Shown here piece after piece: positions 1-9,013 of a stretch of 64,000 nucleotides of DNA. The DNA comes from Hyphomicrobium sp. ghe19 (lineage in GTDB: Bacteria; Pseudomonadota; Alphaproteobacteria; Rhizobiales; Hyphomicrobiaceae). The stretch covers positions 496,001 through 560,000 of the forward strand of contig NZ_LR743509.1 of assembly GCF_902712875.1 (NCBI RefSeq), in the 5' to 3' direction. The stretch's first letter is position 1. Each line of letters starts with the position of its first letter. Both the position numbers and the translations under genes were made by a program. Under the pieces are notes generated by a model. That model worked only from the letters and a program-made list of their open reading frames with translations, was not told where the DNA came from and did no database searches.

Positions 1-1
1 T

Positions 2-739
2 CCGTTGCGCGTGGCGCATCGCGAGGGCGTCAGGCTCGATCGCATTTTTGGTCCGGCAGACGGCAGTTACGGCGCTGGCGTGATGCAGCACATCGATCGC
101 GGCGATTGGACGAAGCGAGAGGAACTCGGGGACGCGTACCTGAAGAATTCGGCGCAAAGCTATCGCAATGAAAGTTCCGGCACGGATGCAGCCGGAGAGT
201 TCAAAGATCGTGTTGCGGCGGCGGATGCGTTCGTCCACGTTCAGGACCACAGCGAGATCGATCTGCTGACAGGCGGCGATTTCGCGGCACACGAAGGCGG
301 CTTCGCTGCCGCTGCTGCTGCCGTCGGCAACAGCGGCGTCGCGCTCTATCATGGCGATACGGCAGACCCCGAGAAGCCGCGCGTGCGGACGCTTCAAGAA
401 GAGTGCGCACGCGTCATTCATGGCCGCGCCGCCAATACGCGATGGATCGAAGGGCAGATGCGCCACGGCTTCCGGGGCGCCGCGGAGATGGCGCAGAGCG
501 TCGATGCCGCGTTTGCTTTTGCAGCGACAGCGGCGTCGGTCGATAACGGGGGGTTCGAGCGGCTCTACAATGCTTACCTCGGCGACCCGGCCGTGGCGGC
601 CTTCATCGAACGGGAAAATCCCGCAGCGATGGAAGCAATGCGCCGGCGTTTTGCGGAAGCCATCTCTCGCGGACTCTGGCAGCCGCGCCGCAACGATTTG
701 AATGCTGGTCCGCACAAGCCACGTGAGGCTGCTGAATGA
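2..739 (+). CDS. cobN: Cobaltochelatase subunit CobN, C-terminal part (5' end outside window)
   Basis: CobN is the large subunit of the ATP-dependent aerobic cobaltochelatase (CobNST) that inserts cobalt into hydrogenobyrinic acid a,c-diamide. The frame is open from the first bases, so the gene begins upstream; about 245 of the roughly 1,250-1,300 residues usual for the family are present. The segment RIFGPADGSYGAGV near the start and the following WTKREELGDAYL and GFRGAAEMAQSVDAAF stretches are typical of the CobN C-terminus. The stop codon overlaps the start of cobG by 4 bp, placing it first in the visible part of the cob operon. Identity rests on remembered family motifs. Confidence 0.93.
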   Translation, partial: PLRVAHREGVRLDRIFGPADGSYGAGVMQHIDRGDWTKREELGDAYLKNSAQSYRNESSGTDAAGEFKDRVAAADAFVHVQDHSEIDLLTGGDFAAHEGGFAAAAAAVGNSGVALYHGDTADPEKPRVRTLQEECARVIHGRAANTRWIEGQMRHGFRGAAEMAQSVDAAFAFAATAASVDNGGFERLYNAYLGDPAVAAFIERENPAAMEAMRRRFAEAISRGLWQPRRNDLNAGPHKPREAAE

Positions 740-2019
740 CCGCCGCGGCGCATTTGAGAAAGGGATGGTGTCCCGGTGCGCTTCGGCCGATGCGTTCGGG
801 CGACGGACTGCTCGTGCGCGTGAGGCCGCGTGCGGGAGCGTTCACGCTTTCGGCGCTTCATGCCGTGGCTGAAACGGCCAAGCACTTCGGCTCGGGCGAG
901 ATCGATCTTACGAACCGCGGCAATCTACAATTGCGGGGCGTGTCGAATGAGGGCTACGACGCGGCAATCGACGCGCTCCGTGCAGCCTGTTTGATCGACG
1001 AGACGGCGGCGATAGAGGCTGTGCGCAATGTTGTCGTCGATCCGCTGAGCAGTATTGATCCAGCGCGCAGCTATGTCAGGGCTCTCGCTGCCGCATTCGA
1101 AGGCATCGTTGTGGATGACGCGCGCCTCTGGGCGCTGCCGGGAAAATTCGGCGTCAGCTTCTCGGGGACTTCCGAACCGCGCGTCGGTGGCAGGGCGGCC
1201 GACATTATGATCGCATCGGACGGTGATCGCTTCGCCGTTTTTCTCGATGGCGCGGCAGAGGTCTCGTGCGCTGTTTCGGAAGACAATCTGCTGACAGCGG
1301 TTCGCCGTCTCTTGCTGGCTTTTCTCGATTTGGCGGCGAACGATCCGAGCGTCAGGCGCATGCGTGATGCCGTTGCGGCGCACGGCGCTCCGATGATTTT
1401 TGCAAAGGCGGAAGTGCACGCAACGCAGTCGCGGGGCAACGGGGGGATCGATCCTCCTCCGCCTGTCGGATTGCTGGCTCGCGGAGAGCAAGTGTTCGGG
1501 GTTGGCATCGGGCTTCCGTTCGGACGGATCGTTGCCGATCAACTTGATCGCCTTTGCGAGGCTGCGGCGGCGAAGCTCAACGATGTTTTTACAAGCCCGC
1601 AACGAATTCTCGTTTTCCCGGTCAACGATCACGCGCGGGCCGAGGCGTTCATGAAGGTTGCCGACGACATTGGCTTGATTACAGCCGGCAGCGACGTTCG
1701 CTTGGCCATGGACGTTTGCCCCGGATCGCCGGGATGCAAGAATGCAACGACCGACACGCGCGGCGATGCGCAGCGTCTGGTTGACGGTCTCAACGGTTCG
1801 CTCAGCGGTTATACAGTTCACGTCTCGGGGTGCGAGAAAGGTTGCGCGCGGCGGTCCTCGGCGGATTTCACGCTGGTCGCGCGTGAGGGACGCTACGATC
1901 TTATTCGCAACGGATCGCCTCAACTCGCCGGTGTGGGGGCTTTGGTCGCGTTGGCCGAAGTCGAACCCGGCGATATCGGCAACGCCGTATCACGTTTCAT
2001 CATGGAATCCGCATCATGA
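736..2019 (+). CDS. cobG: Precorrin-3B synthase CobG
   Basis: CobG is the oxygen-dependent monooxygenase that converts precorrin-3A to precorrin-3B, the step that defines the aerobic route. The 427-residue protein is a sulfite/nitrite-reductase-like hemoprotein half-domain repeat. Cys328, Cys334, Cys366 and Cys370 form the CX5C...CX3C pattern (CPGSPGC and GCEKGC) expected for a 4Fe-4S cluster. The ATG overlaps the cobN stop (ATGA), and the gene overlaps cobH by 4 bp. Length and motif order suit CobG better than NirA or CysI, which are longer and carry siroheme. Its presence shows the organism makes corrin aerobically. Confidence 0.92.
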   Translation: MTAAAHLRKGWCPGALRPMRSGDGLLVRVRPRAGAFTLSALHAVAETAKHFGSGEIDLTNRGNLQLRGVSNEGYDAAIDALRAACLIDETAAIEAVRNVVVDPLSSIDPARSYVRALAAAFEGIVVDDARLWALPGKFGVSFSGTSEPRVGGRAADIMIASDGDRFAVFLDGAAEVSCAVSEDNLLTAVRRLLLAFLDLAANDPSVRRMRDAVAAHGAPMIFAKAEVHATQSRGNGGIDPPPPVGLLARGEQVFGVGIGLPFGRIVADQLDRLCEAAAAKLNDVFTSPQRILVFPVNDHARAEAFMKVADDIGLITAGSDVRLAMDVCPGSPGCKNATTDTRGDAQRLVDGLNGSLSGYTVHVSGCEKGCARRSSADFTLVAREGRYDLIRNGSPQLAGVGALVALAEVEPGDIGNAVSRFIMESAS

Positions 2020-2645
2020 CGGTTCAGGACTATATCCGGGACGGCGCCGCGATCTATGCGCGCTCGTTCTCGATCATTCGCGCCGAAGCGGATCTCTCGC
2101 GGTTTTCGCCGGAGGAGGAGCGTGTCGCGGTGCGCATCATTCATGCCTGCGGCATGGTGGAGATCGCGCGCGACATCATCATGTCGCCGACCTTTGCGCG
2201 GAGCGCAGCGTCGGCACTCGCAGCGGGGGCGCCGATACTCTGCGACTCGATGATGGTGGCCGACGGAATTACGCGCGCGCGATTGCAAGCAAAGAATTCC
2301 GTCATTTGCACCCTTCGAGATCCGCGCGTGCCGGAGATAGCGGCCAGCATCGGCAATACCCGGACAGCCGCTGCGATGGAGCTTTGGAAGCCGCATTTGG
2401 CGGGTTCTGTCGTCGTCGTCGGTAATGCGCCGACAGCGCTGTTCAGGCTTCTCGAGCTGATGGATGCGGGCGCGCCAAAGCCGGCCGCGGTCATCGGCAT
2501 GCCCGTCGGTTTCGTCGGTGCCATTGAATCCAAAGAGGCGCTCGCCGCCGACGGACGCATTCCTTTCGCTATCGTGCGTGGCCGCAAGGGCGGTAGCGCC
2601 ATGGCGGCCGCCGCCGTCAACGCACTTGCAAGTGAGGCCGAATGA
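2016..2645 (+). CDS. cobH: Precorrin-8X methylmutase CobH
   Basis: CobH (CbiC family) moves the C11 methyl group to C12, turning precorrin-8X into hydrogenobyrinic acid. The 209-residue length is normal for the family. The motif IIHACGMVEIARDI places a histidine at residue 43, the position of the catalytic His43 described for Pseudomonas denitrificans CobH. The start ATG overlaps the cobG stop by 4 bp, and the TGA overlaps the cobI ATG, so translation is probably coupled through the operon. Confidence 0.95.
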   Translation: MTVQDYIRDGAAIYARSFSIIRAEADLSRFSPEEERVAVRIIHACGMVEIARDIIMSPTFARSAASALAAGAPILCDSMMVADGITRARLQAKNSVICTLRDPRVPEIAASIGNTRTAAAMELWKPHLAGSVVVVGNAPTALFRLLELMDAGAPKPAAVIGMPVGFVGAIESKEALAADGRIPFAIVRGRKGGSAMAAAAVNALASEAE

Positions 2646-3385
2646 GCGAGGTGCGGTCAGGGACGTTGTTCGGCGTCGGCCTTGGGCCCGGGGATCCGGA
2701 ACTCATGACGCTGAAGGCGGTGCGCGTGCTGAGTACGGCGCCGGTGGTGGCGCATTTTCGCAAGCGCGGCAGGGCCGGTCACGCGCGCACGATTGCAAGT
2801 GCGCACATCTGCGAGAGTGTTACCGAGGCGGCCTTCGACTATCCGGTGACGACCGAGATCGATTTCCGCGGCGAGGGGTACGTCTCGGCTATCCGCGAGT
2901 TTTATACCGAGTGCGCAGAGACCATTGCCGGACATCTCGGTCAGGGGCGCGACGTGGCGCTGCTCTGCGAGGGCGATCCATTCTTCTACGGATCGTTTCT
3001 GCATATGTACGACCGCATCAAGGCGGCTCATCCGGTGACGGTGATCCCCGGTATCACGGGGATGTCCGGCTGTTGGACGGCTGCGCGCGCGCCGATCACA
3101 TATGGGGACGATATCTTGACGGTGCTGCCTGGGACATTGGATCGCGAGGTGCTGGCGAAGCATCTCGAAGGTGCGGATGCGGCGGTCATCATGAAGGTTG
3201 GCCACAACCTTGAGAAGATCAAAGAGGCGCTAAAAGATGCCGGGCGTTTTAACGATGCGATTTATGTCGAGCGCGGAACAATGCCGGGCGAGCGGATCGT
3301 GCAGCTTGCGGACCTCGGCGATTGTGCGGTTCCGTATTTTTCAATCGTGCTGCTGCCAGGCGGGCGTGGACGCCGCATCGCATGA
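2642..3385 (+). CDS. cobI: Precorrin-2 C20-methyltransferase CobI
   Basis: CobI transfers a methyl group from S-adenosylmethionine to C20 of precorrin-2, giving precorrin-3A. The 247-residue protein has the tetrapyrrole methylase fold: GVGLGPGDPELMTLKAVR at the N-terminus and the ALLCEGDPFFYGSFLHMYDR segment in the middle are characteristic. It lies between cobH and cobJ with 4-bp overlaps on both sides. CobJ, CobM and CobL share the fold, but the GDP(E)LMTLKA start and FFYGS motif favour the CobI/CbiL group. Confidence 0.93.
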   Translation: MSEVRSGTLFGVGLGPGDPELMTLKAVRVLSTAPVVAHFRKRGRAGHARTIASAHICESVTEAAFDYPVTTEIDFRGEGYVSAIREFYTECAETIAGHLGQGRDVALLCEGDPFFYGSFLHMYDRIKAAHPVTVIPGITGMSGCWTAARAPITYGDDILTVLPGTLDREVLAKHLEGADAAVIMKVGHNLEKIKEALKDAGRFNDAIYVERGTMPGERIVQLADLGDCAVPYFSIVLLPGGRGRRIA

Positions 3386-4137
3386 AGGGTGATCTCGTTA
3401 TTGTTGGGCTTGGGCCTGGCCCCGAAGGTTGGGTCACGCCCGCTGCAACGGAAGCGGTGGCGGCAGCCGATGTCATTCTCGGCTACACGCCTTATGTGAA
3501 CCGGATTACTCCGGGGCCGGGGCAAATTCTTGAAGCTTCCGACAACCGCGAAGAGCTCGTGCGAGCCCAACGCGCGTTGGCGCTAGCGGGAAGCGGGAAG
3601 CGCGTCGCAGTGGTTTCCGGTGGAGACCCAGGCGTCTTTGCGATGGCGGCTGCGGTTTACGAGGCGGTCGAGAGCAATCCGGCGTCGGCCAACGGTGTCG
3701 ACATTCGCGTGGAACCCGGAGTGACCGCGATGCTCGCGGCGGCGGCGCGGATCGGCGCACCTCTGGGTCATGATTTTTGCGCGATTTCGCTGTCGGATAA
3801 TCTGAAGCCGTGGGCGACGATCGAGAGGCGTCTTCGGCTCGCCGCCGAGGCCGACTTCGTGATCGCGCTCTACAACCCGGCATCGAAGGCGCGTCCGCAG
3901 CAAATCAAGCAGGCGTTCCAGATCTTGAGTGCGGTATTACCTGCCGAAACGATCGTCGTCTTCGCGCGTGCTGTCGGCAGGCCGGATGAGGAAATCGACG
4001 TCGCGACGCTTGGCGGTGCGGCGGATGTGCCGTGCGATATGCGCACGCTCGTTATTATCGGATCGCAGGCAACACGGCAGGTTAAGTCTGCCGACGGGCG
4101 CGCCTGGATTTATACGCCGCGTTCGGAGCGACGCTGA
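3382..4137 (+). CDS. cobJ: Precorrin-3B C17-methyltransferase CobJ
   Basis: CobJ methylates C17 and drives ring contraction of precorrin-3B to precorrin-4. I place the start at the ATG overlapping the cobI stop (ATGA, MKGDLVIVGLGPGPEGW), giving 251 residues, the usual CobJ length; an in-frame upstream extension is possible but unlikely. The GYTPYVNRI, VVSGGDPGVFAMA and ALYNPASKARP motifs are typical of CobJ/CbiH. The last 28 bp overlap the 3' end of cobK, which is convergent. The next gene in the same direction, cobL, starts about 775 bp downstream, beyond cobK. Confidence 0.93.
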   Translation: MKGDLVIVGLGPGPEGWVTPAATEAVAAADVILGYTPYVNRITPGPGQILEASDNREELVRAQRALALAGSGKRVAVVSGGDPGVFAMAAAVYEAVESNPASANGVDIRVEPGVTAMLAAAARIGAPLGHDFCAISLSDNLKPWATIERRLRLAAEADFVIALYNPASKARPQQIKQAFQILSAVLPAETIVVFARAVGRPDEEIDVATLGGAADVPCDMRTLVIIGSQATRQVKSADGRAWIYTPRSERR

Positions 4138-4895
4138 TGATGGGTCTTGATCCAGGCGAGAGCGTATTCAACGGAGGCGACCGTCGACCGGGGCGCAATC
4201 GCGGGACGCCGAACCATGTGGACTTTGATGCCGAGCACGCCCGCAGCTTCGATCTTGGAATAGGCTGCGCTGCCGCCGGAGTTCTTGGCGAGGACGTGGC
4301 TGATGCGGTGCTTCCGGAAAAGTTCGAGATCGTCTTCCGTGCGGAAAGGGCCGCGCGCAGCGACGATCGTCGCTTGGGGAAGGCTCGCGGGCGGTTCGCT
4401 CGCGTCGACGACGCGGATGACGTAGCGATGTTGGGGCGCAACGCTCAGCGCAGCAATCGCTTGGCGGCCGAGACCGGAGAAAACGTTTTGCGGCGTGTCG
4501 GGCAGGGCCGCGATTGCGGTGTCGATGCTGTCGTATTCGTTCCAGTTGTCGCCGTTTGCAGGCGTCCAAGGCGGGCGCTCGATCGCGAGCAACGGAATTT
4601 GAGCCGCAGCGCTCGCCGCGATGGCGTTGTTGCTGATGCGGGCTGCAAACGGATGCGTGGCGTCAACGATGAGATCGATGTTCTCGCGCGTCAGATATTC
4701 GGTGAGCGCATCAACGCCGCCGAAGCCGCCGATGCGAACGGGGAGCGGGCTCGCCGCGGGATTAACCGTGCGCCCAGCGAGCGACAGAGTTGCGGACACG
4801 CCATTTTCGCCCGCGAGACTTTGTGCAAGGGACGTCGCCTCGGTCGTTCCGCCGAGGAGCAAAATGCGATACGGGCTATCGAGCTTCATCATCAT
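4110..4895 (-). CDS. cobK: Precorrin-6A reductase CobK
   Basis: CobK reduces precorrin-6A to precorrin-6B with NADPH. The 261-residue protein opens with ILLLGGTTEATSLAQ, the nucleotide-binding loop typical of CobK/CbiJ, and has DATHPFA (the conserved ATHPFA box) and LAKNSGG(S)AAYSKIEAA near the C-terminus. It is the only pathway gene of the block on the minus strand: its 3' end overlaps cobJ by 28 bp and its start lies 17 bp before cobL, so its promoter must sit within or upstream of the cobL 5' end. Opposed orientation of cobK within cob clusters is known in some alphaproteobacteria. Confidence 0.94.
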   Translation of the reverse strand: MMMKLDSPYRILLLGGTTEATSLAQSLAGENGVSATLSLAGRTVNPAASPLPVRIGGFGGVDALTEYLTRENIDLIVDATHPFAARISNNAIAASAAAQIPLLAIERPPWTPANGDNWNEYDSIDTAIAALPDTPQNVFSGLGRQAIAALSVAPQHRYVIRVVDASEPPASLPQATIVAARGPFRTEDDLELFRKHRISHVLAKNSGGSAAYSKIEAAGVLGIKVHMVRRPAIAPRSTVASVEYALAWIKTHHQRRSERGV

Positions 4896-4912
4896 GCCAG
4901 GAGGCCAATGCC

Positions 4913-6136
4913 ATGAGCGGACGCTGGTTGTCCATCATTGGCATCGGGGAGGACGGGCGAGCCGGGTTGTCTCCGGCGGCAAGCGCTTTGATCGAGCGGG
5001 CGGAACTTGTTGTCGGCGGGCGGCGCCATCTCGATCTCGTCGGCGACACGCCGGGTGAGAAGATGGAATGGGCGAAGCCGCTCGAAGCGACAGCCACGAC
5101 GATCCTGGCGCGGCGGGGAACGCCGGTCGCGGTGCTGGCATCTGGTGATCCCTTCTGGTTCGGCGCTGGAGTGACGCTTGCGCGCTCCATACCGCTAGAG
5201 GACATGCAGGTTGTGCCGTCGCCGTCGAGTTTCTCGATTGCCGCTTCCCGCCTCGGCTGGTCCTTGCAGGACGTGACGACGCTGGGGCTCAATTTGAAAG
5301 GGCTGACGCCGCTCATCCGGCGTCACCTGCATCACGGCAGGCGTATCCTTGCGTTGGCGCTCAACGGCGACACGGCGCGCGAAGTGGCGTCGCTTTTGAC
5401 CGGCGCAGGGTTTGGAGAGAGCGCGATCGTCGTGATGGAAGCGCTCGGCGGTCCGCGCGAACGTATTCGAAATGTCCGTGCAAGGGATTTCGATTTTGCC
5501 GACGTCGATCCACTCAATATCATAGGCGTCGACGTCGTTGCGGGTTCTGGTGCCGCACCAATTCCCTATACTGCCGGATTGCCTGACTCATATTTCGAGA
5601 ACGATGGACAATTGACGAAGCGCGAGATCCGCGCGGTCACGATGTCGTCGCTTCAGCCGGGGGCCGGTCAGTTGCTTTGGGATGTCGGAGCGGGGAGCGG
5701 GTCGATCGGCATCGAATGGCTGCTCGCGCATCCGGCCAACACGGCAATCGGCATCGAGCGTGACGCGGAGCGCGCGGCGCGTGCCGTTAGGAATGCGGTT
5801 GCTCTGGGTGTGCCGCATCTCGACATTCGCGAGGGCGCGGCACCCGATGCTTTGAGCGGTCTCGCGCAGCCGGATTCGATCTTCATCGGTTGCGGCACGG
5901 CGGGCGGAAGAGTTATCGAGGCTTGCTGGACGGCGTTGAAGCCGGGCGGCCGGATCGTCGTCAACGCCGTGACCATCGAGTCGGAGGCTGCATTGCTTTC
6001 CGCATATCACGAGCACGGCGGATCATTGACGCGCTTCGGCGTCGAACGGGCGGAGCCTGTGGGGCGGTTGACTGCGTGGCGTCCGGCGATGCCGGTTTTA
6101 CAATGGGTTTCCTCAAAGCCCTCGGGTGGCGCATGA
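4913..6136 (+). CDS. cobL: Precorrin-6Y C5,15-methyltransferase (decarboxylating) CobL
   Basis: CobL methylates C5 and C15 of precorrin-6B and decarboxylates the C12 acetate, yielding precorrin-8X. It is a fusion of a CbiE-type methylase (about residues 1-200, WLSIIGIGEDG, LASGDPFWFGAG) and a CbiT-type methylase (about 215-400) with the SAM-binding loop WDVGAGSGSIGIEW. The ATG at 4913 is preferred because an AGGAGG ribosome-binding site lies just upstream at about 4900; a longer frame reading back to 4790 would overlap cobK and lacks this site. The stop overlaps cobE by 4 bp. Length 407 residues is normal. Confidence 0.94.
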   Translation: MSGRWLSIIGIGEDGRAGLSPAASALIERAELVVGGRRHLDLVGDTPGEKMEWAKPLEATATTILARRGTPVAVLASGDPFWFGAGVTLARSIPLEDMQVVPSPSSFSIAASRLGWSLQDVTTLGLNLKGLTPLIRRHLHHGRRILALALNGDTAREVASLLTGAGFGESAIVVMEALGGPRERIRNVRARDFDFADVDPLNIIGVDVVAGSGAAPIPYTAGLPDSYFENDGQLTKREIRAVTMSSLQPGAGQLLWDVGAGSGSIGIEWLLAHPANTAIGIERDAERAARAVRNAVALGVPHLDIREGAAPDALSGLAQPDSIFIGCGTAGGRVIEACWTALKPGGRIVVNAVTIESEAALLSAYHEHGGSLTRFGVERAEPVGRLTAWRPAMPVLQWVSSKPSGGA

Positions 6137-6519
6137 TTGCAATCGGCATAGGCGGCAACAGTCTCGCAAATGAGCGAGATTTTCTCGACGCCATCGAGTC
6201 GGCACGTCGTGAACTCGAAGGCGGCGATACCGTTGCGACGCTCGCCACCGCGTCTTTCGCCCCTCGCGCCGAAGCCGCCGCAAAGGAAGCGGCCGTTTCC
6301 TATCGCCCCTTGATGTTGATTGCGCTGCGCGAGCGAAGCGGGGACTGCGTGACGCGCTCGGAGCGATCCTTATCGCTCTATGGCATCAACTCGATCGCGG
6401 AAGCCGCGGCATTATTTGCAGCGGGGCCCGGTTCCCAACTCGTCATGCCGAGACGCATCATCGGAAATATCACGGTCGCGGCGGCGCGATCTGTCGATGC
6501 TGGAAGGCGACCGAAATGA
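6133..6519 (+). CDS. cobE: Cobalamin biosynthesis protein CobE (CbiG C-terminal type)
   Basis: This 128-residue protein matches the CobE family, which corresponds to the C-terminal domain of CbiG and binds pathway intermediates; its precise role in the aerobic pathway is not settled. The start [12 protein letters not shown] resembles the usual VGIGCRRG-type CbiG/CobE opening, and [14 protein letters not shown] ([13 protein letters not shown]) residues follow. The ATGA overlap with cobL fixes the start; another in-frame ATG a few codons upstream lies inside cobL. The stop overlaps cobM by 4 bp. The CGxGxR signature is not perfect, so I lean on synteny as well. Confidence 0.82.
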   Translation: MIAIGIGGNSLANERDFLDAIESARRELEGGDTVATLATASFAPRAEAAAKEAAVSYRPLMLIALRERSGDCVTRSERSLSLYGINSIAEAAALFAAGPGSQLVMPRRIIGNITVAAARSVDAGRRPK

Positions 6520-7271
6520 CAGTGCATTTCATTGGCGCGGGTCCTGGAGCACCCGATCTCATAACGGTGCGTGGGCGCGATCTGATCGCTCGCTGCCCGG
6601 TTTGCCTTTATGCAGGCTCGCTCATTCCGGAGGGCCTGCTGGCGTACTGTCCGGCGGGAGCCGAAATCGTCAATACCGCACCGATGACGCTCGATGAGAT
6701 CGTTGCGCGGATCGTTCAGGCGAACCGCGACGGCCATGATGTGGCGCGGCTTCATTCCGGCGATCTGTCGATCTGGAGCGCGCTTGGCGAGCAGTTGCGC
6801 CGCCTTGATGAACTCGACATCGGCTATACGATCACTCCTGGTGTGCCCGCATTTGCCGCCGCTTCGGCAGTATTGGCTCGGGAGCTGACACTTCCCGAAG
6901 TTGCTCAATCCGTGGTGTTGACGCGCACCTCGGGCAGGGCTTCGGCTATGCCGCAAACGGAACAGCTCGAGGCCTTTGCGGCTACGCGGGCGACGCTTGC
7001 GGTGCATCTCTCAATTCATGCGATCGAAGACGTGGTACGCCGTCTCGTGCCGTTCTACGGCCCGGATTGTCCCGCGGCGGTCGTTTATCGCGCAACGTGG
7101 CCGGATGAGCAGATCATTCGCGGCACGCTTCAAACGATCGGTGCGCAGACGGCTGACGCGAGGCCGGAGCGAACGGCGCTGATTTTGGTCGGCGAGGCGC
7201 TCGGGTGCGATGATTTCCGAGAGAGCGCTCTTTATAGCGTCGATTACCGCCGTCGCTTTCGCGGCGGCTAA
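6516..7271 (+). CDS. cobM: Precorrin-4 C11-methyltransferase CobM
   Basis: CobM adds the methyl group at C11 of precorrin-4 to give precorrin-5. The 251-residue tetrapyrrole methylase starts [19 protein letters not shown] and carries [22 protein letters not shown] and [14 protein letters not shown], all typical of CobM/CbiF. The ATG overlaps the cobE stop. Only about 15 bp separate it from cobB, so it belongs to the same transcription unit. Confidence 0.94.
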   Translation: MTVHFIGAGPGAPDLITVRGRDLIARCPVCLYAGSLIPEGLLAYCPAGAEIVNTAPMTLDEIVARIVQANRDGHDVARLHSGDLSIWSALGEQLRRLDELDIGYTITPGVPAFAAASAVLARELTLPEVAQSVVLTRTSGRASAMPQTEQLEAFAATRATLAVHLSIHAIEDVVRRLVPFYGPDCPAAVVYRATWPDEQIIRGTLQTIGAQTADARPERTALILVGEALGCDDFRESALYSVDYRRRFRGG

Positions 7272-7286
7272 AGTGAGCGGTTGAGC

Positions 7287-8618
7287 ATGCCTGAGACTGT
7301 GACGTTGCCGCGCGGACTGATGATAGCGGCACCGCGCTCGGGTTCCGGCAAAACGACCGTTACCCTCGGCCTGCTTCGCGCGCTCGTCCGGCGCGGGCTC
7401 ACGGTACAACCGTTCAAATGCGGTCCCGATTACATCGATCCGGCGTTTCATGCGGTTGCGGCGGCCAGGCCATCGTACAACGTCGACAGCTGGGCGATGA
7501 GCTTGGATCGTGCGGCTGATGTTCTGTCGCGTTCGGCAAGCGGTGCGGACGTCGTTGTTTGCGAAGCCTTGATGGGCCTTTTCGACGGGGTTTCCAAAGC
7601 GGGGGCGTGGGGCAACGGTGCGAGCGCCGACCTAGCCGCAAAGACGGGTTGGCCAGTCATCCTGGTACTCGATGTTTCCGGCCAATCGCAAACGGCGGCG
7701 GCCGCCGCTCGCGGCTTCCAGGGCTTCCGCGAGGGCGTGACGATTGCAGGCGTCGTGCTCAATCGCGCCGGTAGTCCGCGCCACGTGCGTTTCGCTTCGG
7801 AGGCGCTGGAAGCGGCGGGGCTTCCTGTCATCGGTGCCCTGCCGAGGGAAAAGACCGTGGTGCTCCCGGAGCGGCACTTGGGGCTGGTGCAGGCCGAGGA
7901 GACGGCGGAAATCAATTCCCGCCTCGATGCGTTGGCGGACTTCATCGAAGCGCATGTGGATGTCGACCGCCTGCTGCAGCTCGCCAGTCCCGGAGCATTG
8001 AACTCAGCGTACGCTGGAAGTCGCGTGAACGTCATTCCGCCGGCGCAACGGATTGCGCTGGCGCGGGATGCGGCATTTTCATTCGTCTATCCGCATCTCC
8101 TCGAGGGCTGGCGCGCGGCCGGCGCGGAAATCATTCCGTTCTCACCGCTTGGCGATGAAGCACCCGATCCGGACGCCGATCTCGTCTGGTTGCCGGGCGG
8201 CTATCCGGAGCTTCATGCGGGCGCATTGGCCAATGCTCACCGCTTCAAATCGTCCATAACTGAATTCGCGCGTTCACGCCCGGTTCACGGAGAGTGCGGA
8301 GGATACATGGCGCTCGGGGCCGGTCTCATTGATGCGGCAGGCCACAGCCACGAAATGATAGGCCTTTTGGCGCTGGAAACGTCGTTCGCTGCCCGGAAAA
8401 TGAACCTTGGGTATCGCAGGGCGGAGCTTGTGGCGGACTGCCCCCTGGGCGTGGTTGGCGAGATCCTAATGGGCCACGAGTTTCATTACGCCAGCGTTCT
8501 TTCTTCGCCAGACGCCCCCCTGTTCAAAATGCAGAATTCGGACGGGGAGACGCTTCCCGCGGGCGGGAGCCGCAGAGGGCACGTTACGGGTACGTTTTTT
8601 CATTTTATTGATAAATAG
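7287..8618 (+). CDS. cobB: Hydrogenobyrinic acid a,c-diamide synthase CobB
   Basis: CobB amidates the a and c side chains of hydrogenobyrinic acid using ATP and glutamine. The N-terminal dethiobiotin-synthetase-like domain has a P-loop (APRSGSGKTTVTLGL) and CGPDYIDP. The C-terminal type-I glutamine amidotransferase-like domain has LPGGYPELHAG and the nucleophile cysteine in HGECGGYMALG. I prefer the ATG at 7287 (443 residues) over the in-frame TTG at 7281. It is the last gene of the visible cob operon; about 170 bp of noncoding sequence separates it from nepR. Confidence 0.93.
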   Translation: MPETVTLPRGLMIAAPRSGSGKTTVTLGLLRALVRRGLTVQPFKCGPDYIDPAFHAVAAARPSYNVDSWAMSLDRAADVLSRSASGADVVVCEALMGLFDGVSKAGAWGNGASADLAAKTGWPVILVLDVSGQSQTAAAAARGFQGFREGVTIAGVVLNRAGSPRHVRFASEALEAAGLPVIGALPREKTVVLPERHLGLVQAEETAEINSRLDALADFIEAHVDVDRLLQLASPGALNSAYAGSRVNVIPPAQRIALARDAAFSFVYPHLLEGWRAAGAEIIPFSPLGDEAPDPDADLVWLPGGYPELHAGALANAHRFKSSITEFARSRPVHGECGGYMALGAGLIDAAGHSHEMIGLLALETSFAARKMNLGYRRAELVADCPLGVVGEILMGHEFHYASVLSSPDAPLFKMQNSDGETLPAGGSRRGHVTGTFFHFIDK

Positions 8619-8697
8619 CGGGCGCTTTCTTCGGTTTTCCCGGCTAGATTTCCAACGTGCGAGCAGGCCGCCGACATGACAAGTTAACGGAGGTTCC

Positions 8698-8722
8698 GGA
8701 ACTTTTTCGAACCTTGCGCATT
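8698..8722 (+). promoter_or_regulatory. Putative EcfG-type promoter upstream of nepR-ecfG
   Basis: GGAAC at 8698-8702 is followed by a 16-bp spacer and CATT at 8719-8722. The alphaproteobacterial EcfG consensus is GGAAC-N16/17-CGTT, so the -10 differs at one base. The same GCGCATT ending occurs at the candidate promoter near 15690. It would give a leader of about 60 nt before nepR and provides the autoregulation usual at this locus. Spacing and position support it; a second GGAAC at 8733 has no matching -10. Confidence 0.6.
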
Positions 8723-8788
8723 TAGGTTGTCTGGAACCCGGCGTGCGCACACGAGTATTTCGGAATTCCGTCAATAGGGTCTTGAAAG

Positions 8789-9013
8789 ATGGGCACGGGC
8801 AGTGATCCCAAACGAGGGGATTCAGTCACTATGCAGGCACCGCTACCGGTGGAGCTTCAGGGTCAGATAGGGCAGCGCTTAAGGGAAGCCTATATCGAAC
8901 TCATCAACGAGCCTGTCCCGGATCGGTTCGTTGCGCTTCTGCAAAAACTCAAACAGCACGAGGACAAGCAGCTCGAGGAGAAGAGCAAGGAGGAGAGTCG
9001 TGACGAAAAGTGA
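8789..9013 (+). CDS. nepR: Anti-sigma factor NepR
   Basis: NepR is the small anti-sigma factor that holds EcfG inactive until phosphorylated PhyR binds it. The 74-residue protein has the NepR core, GQIGQRLREAYIELINEPVPDRF, here broken as LQGQIGQRLREAYIEL then INEPVPDRFVALLQKL, followed by a charged C-terminal tail rich in Lys and Glu. A downstream in-frame ATG at 8831 would give about 60 residues and is also plausible. The gene overlaps ecfG by 14 bp, so the two are probably translationally coupled. Confidence 0.88.
   Translation: MGTGSDPKRGDSVTMQAPLPVELQGQIGQRLREAYIELINEPVPDRFVALLQKLKQHEDKQLEEKSKEESRDEK

Noticed and set aside
4137..4916. 259-residue plus-strand frame opposite cobK
   Set aside because: Antisense shadow of CobK; CobK carries the conserved nucleotide-binding and ATHPFA motifs.
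8733..8760. Second GGAAC sequence upstream of nepR
   Set aside because: No CGTT or close variant occurs 16-17 bp downstream, unlike the GGAAC at 8698.
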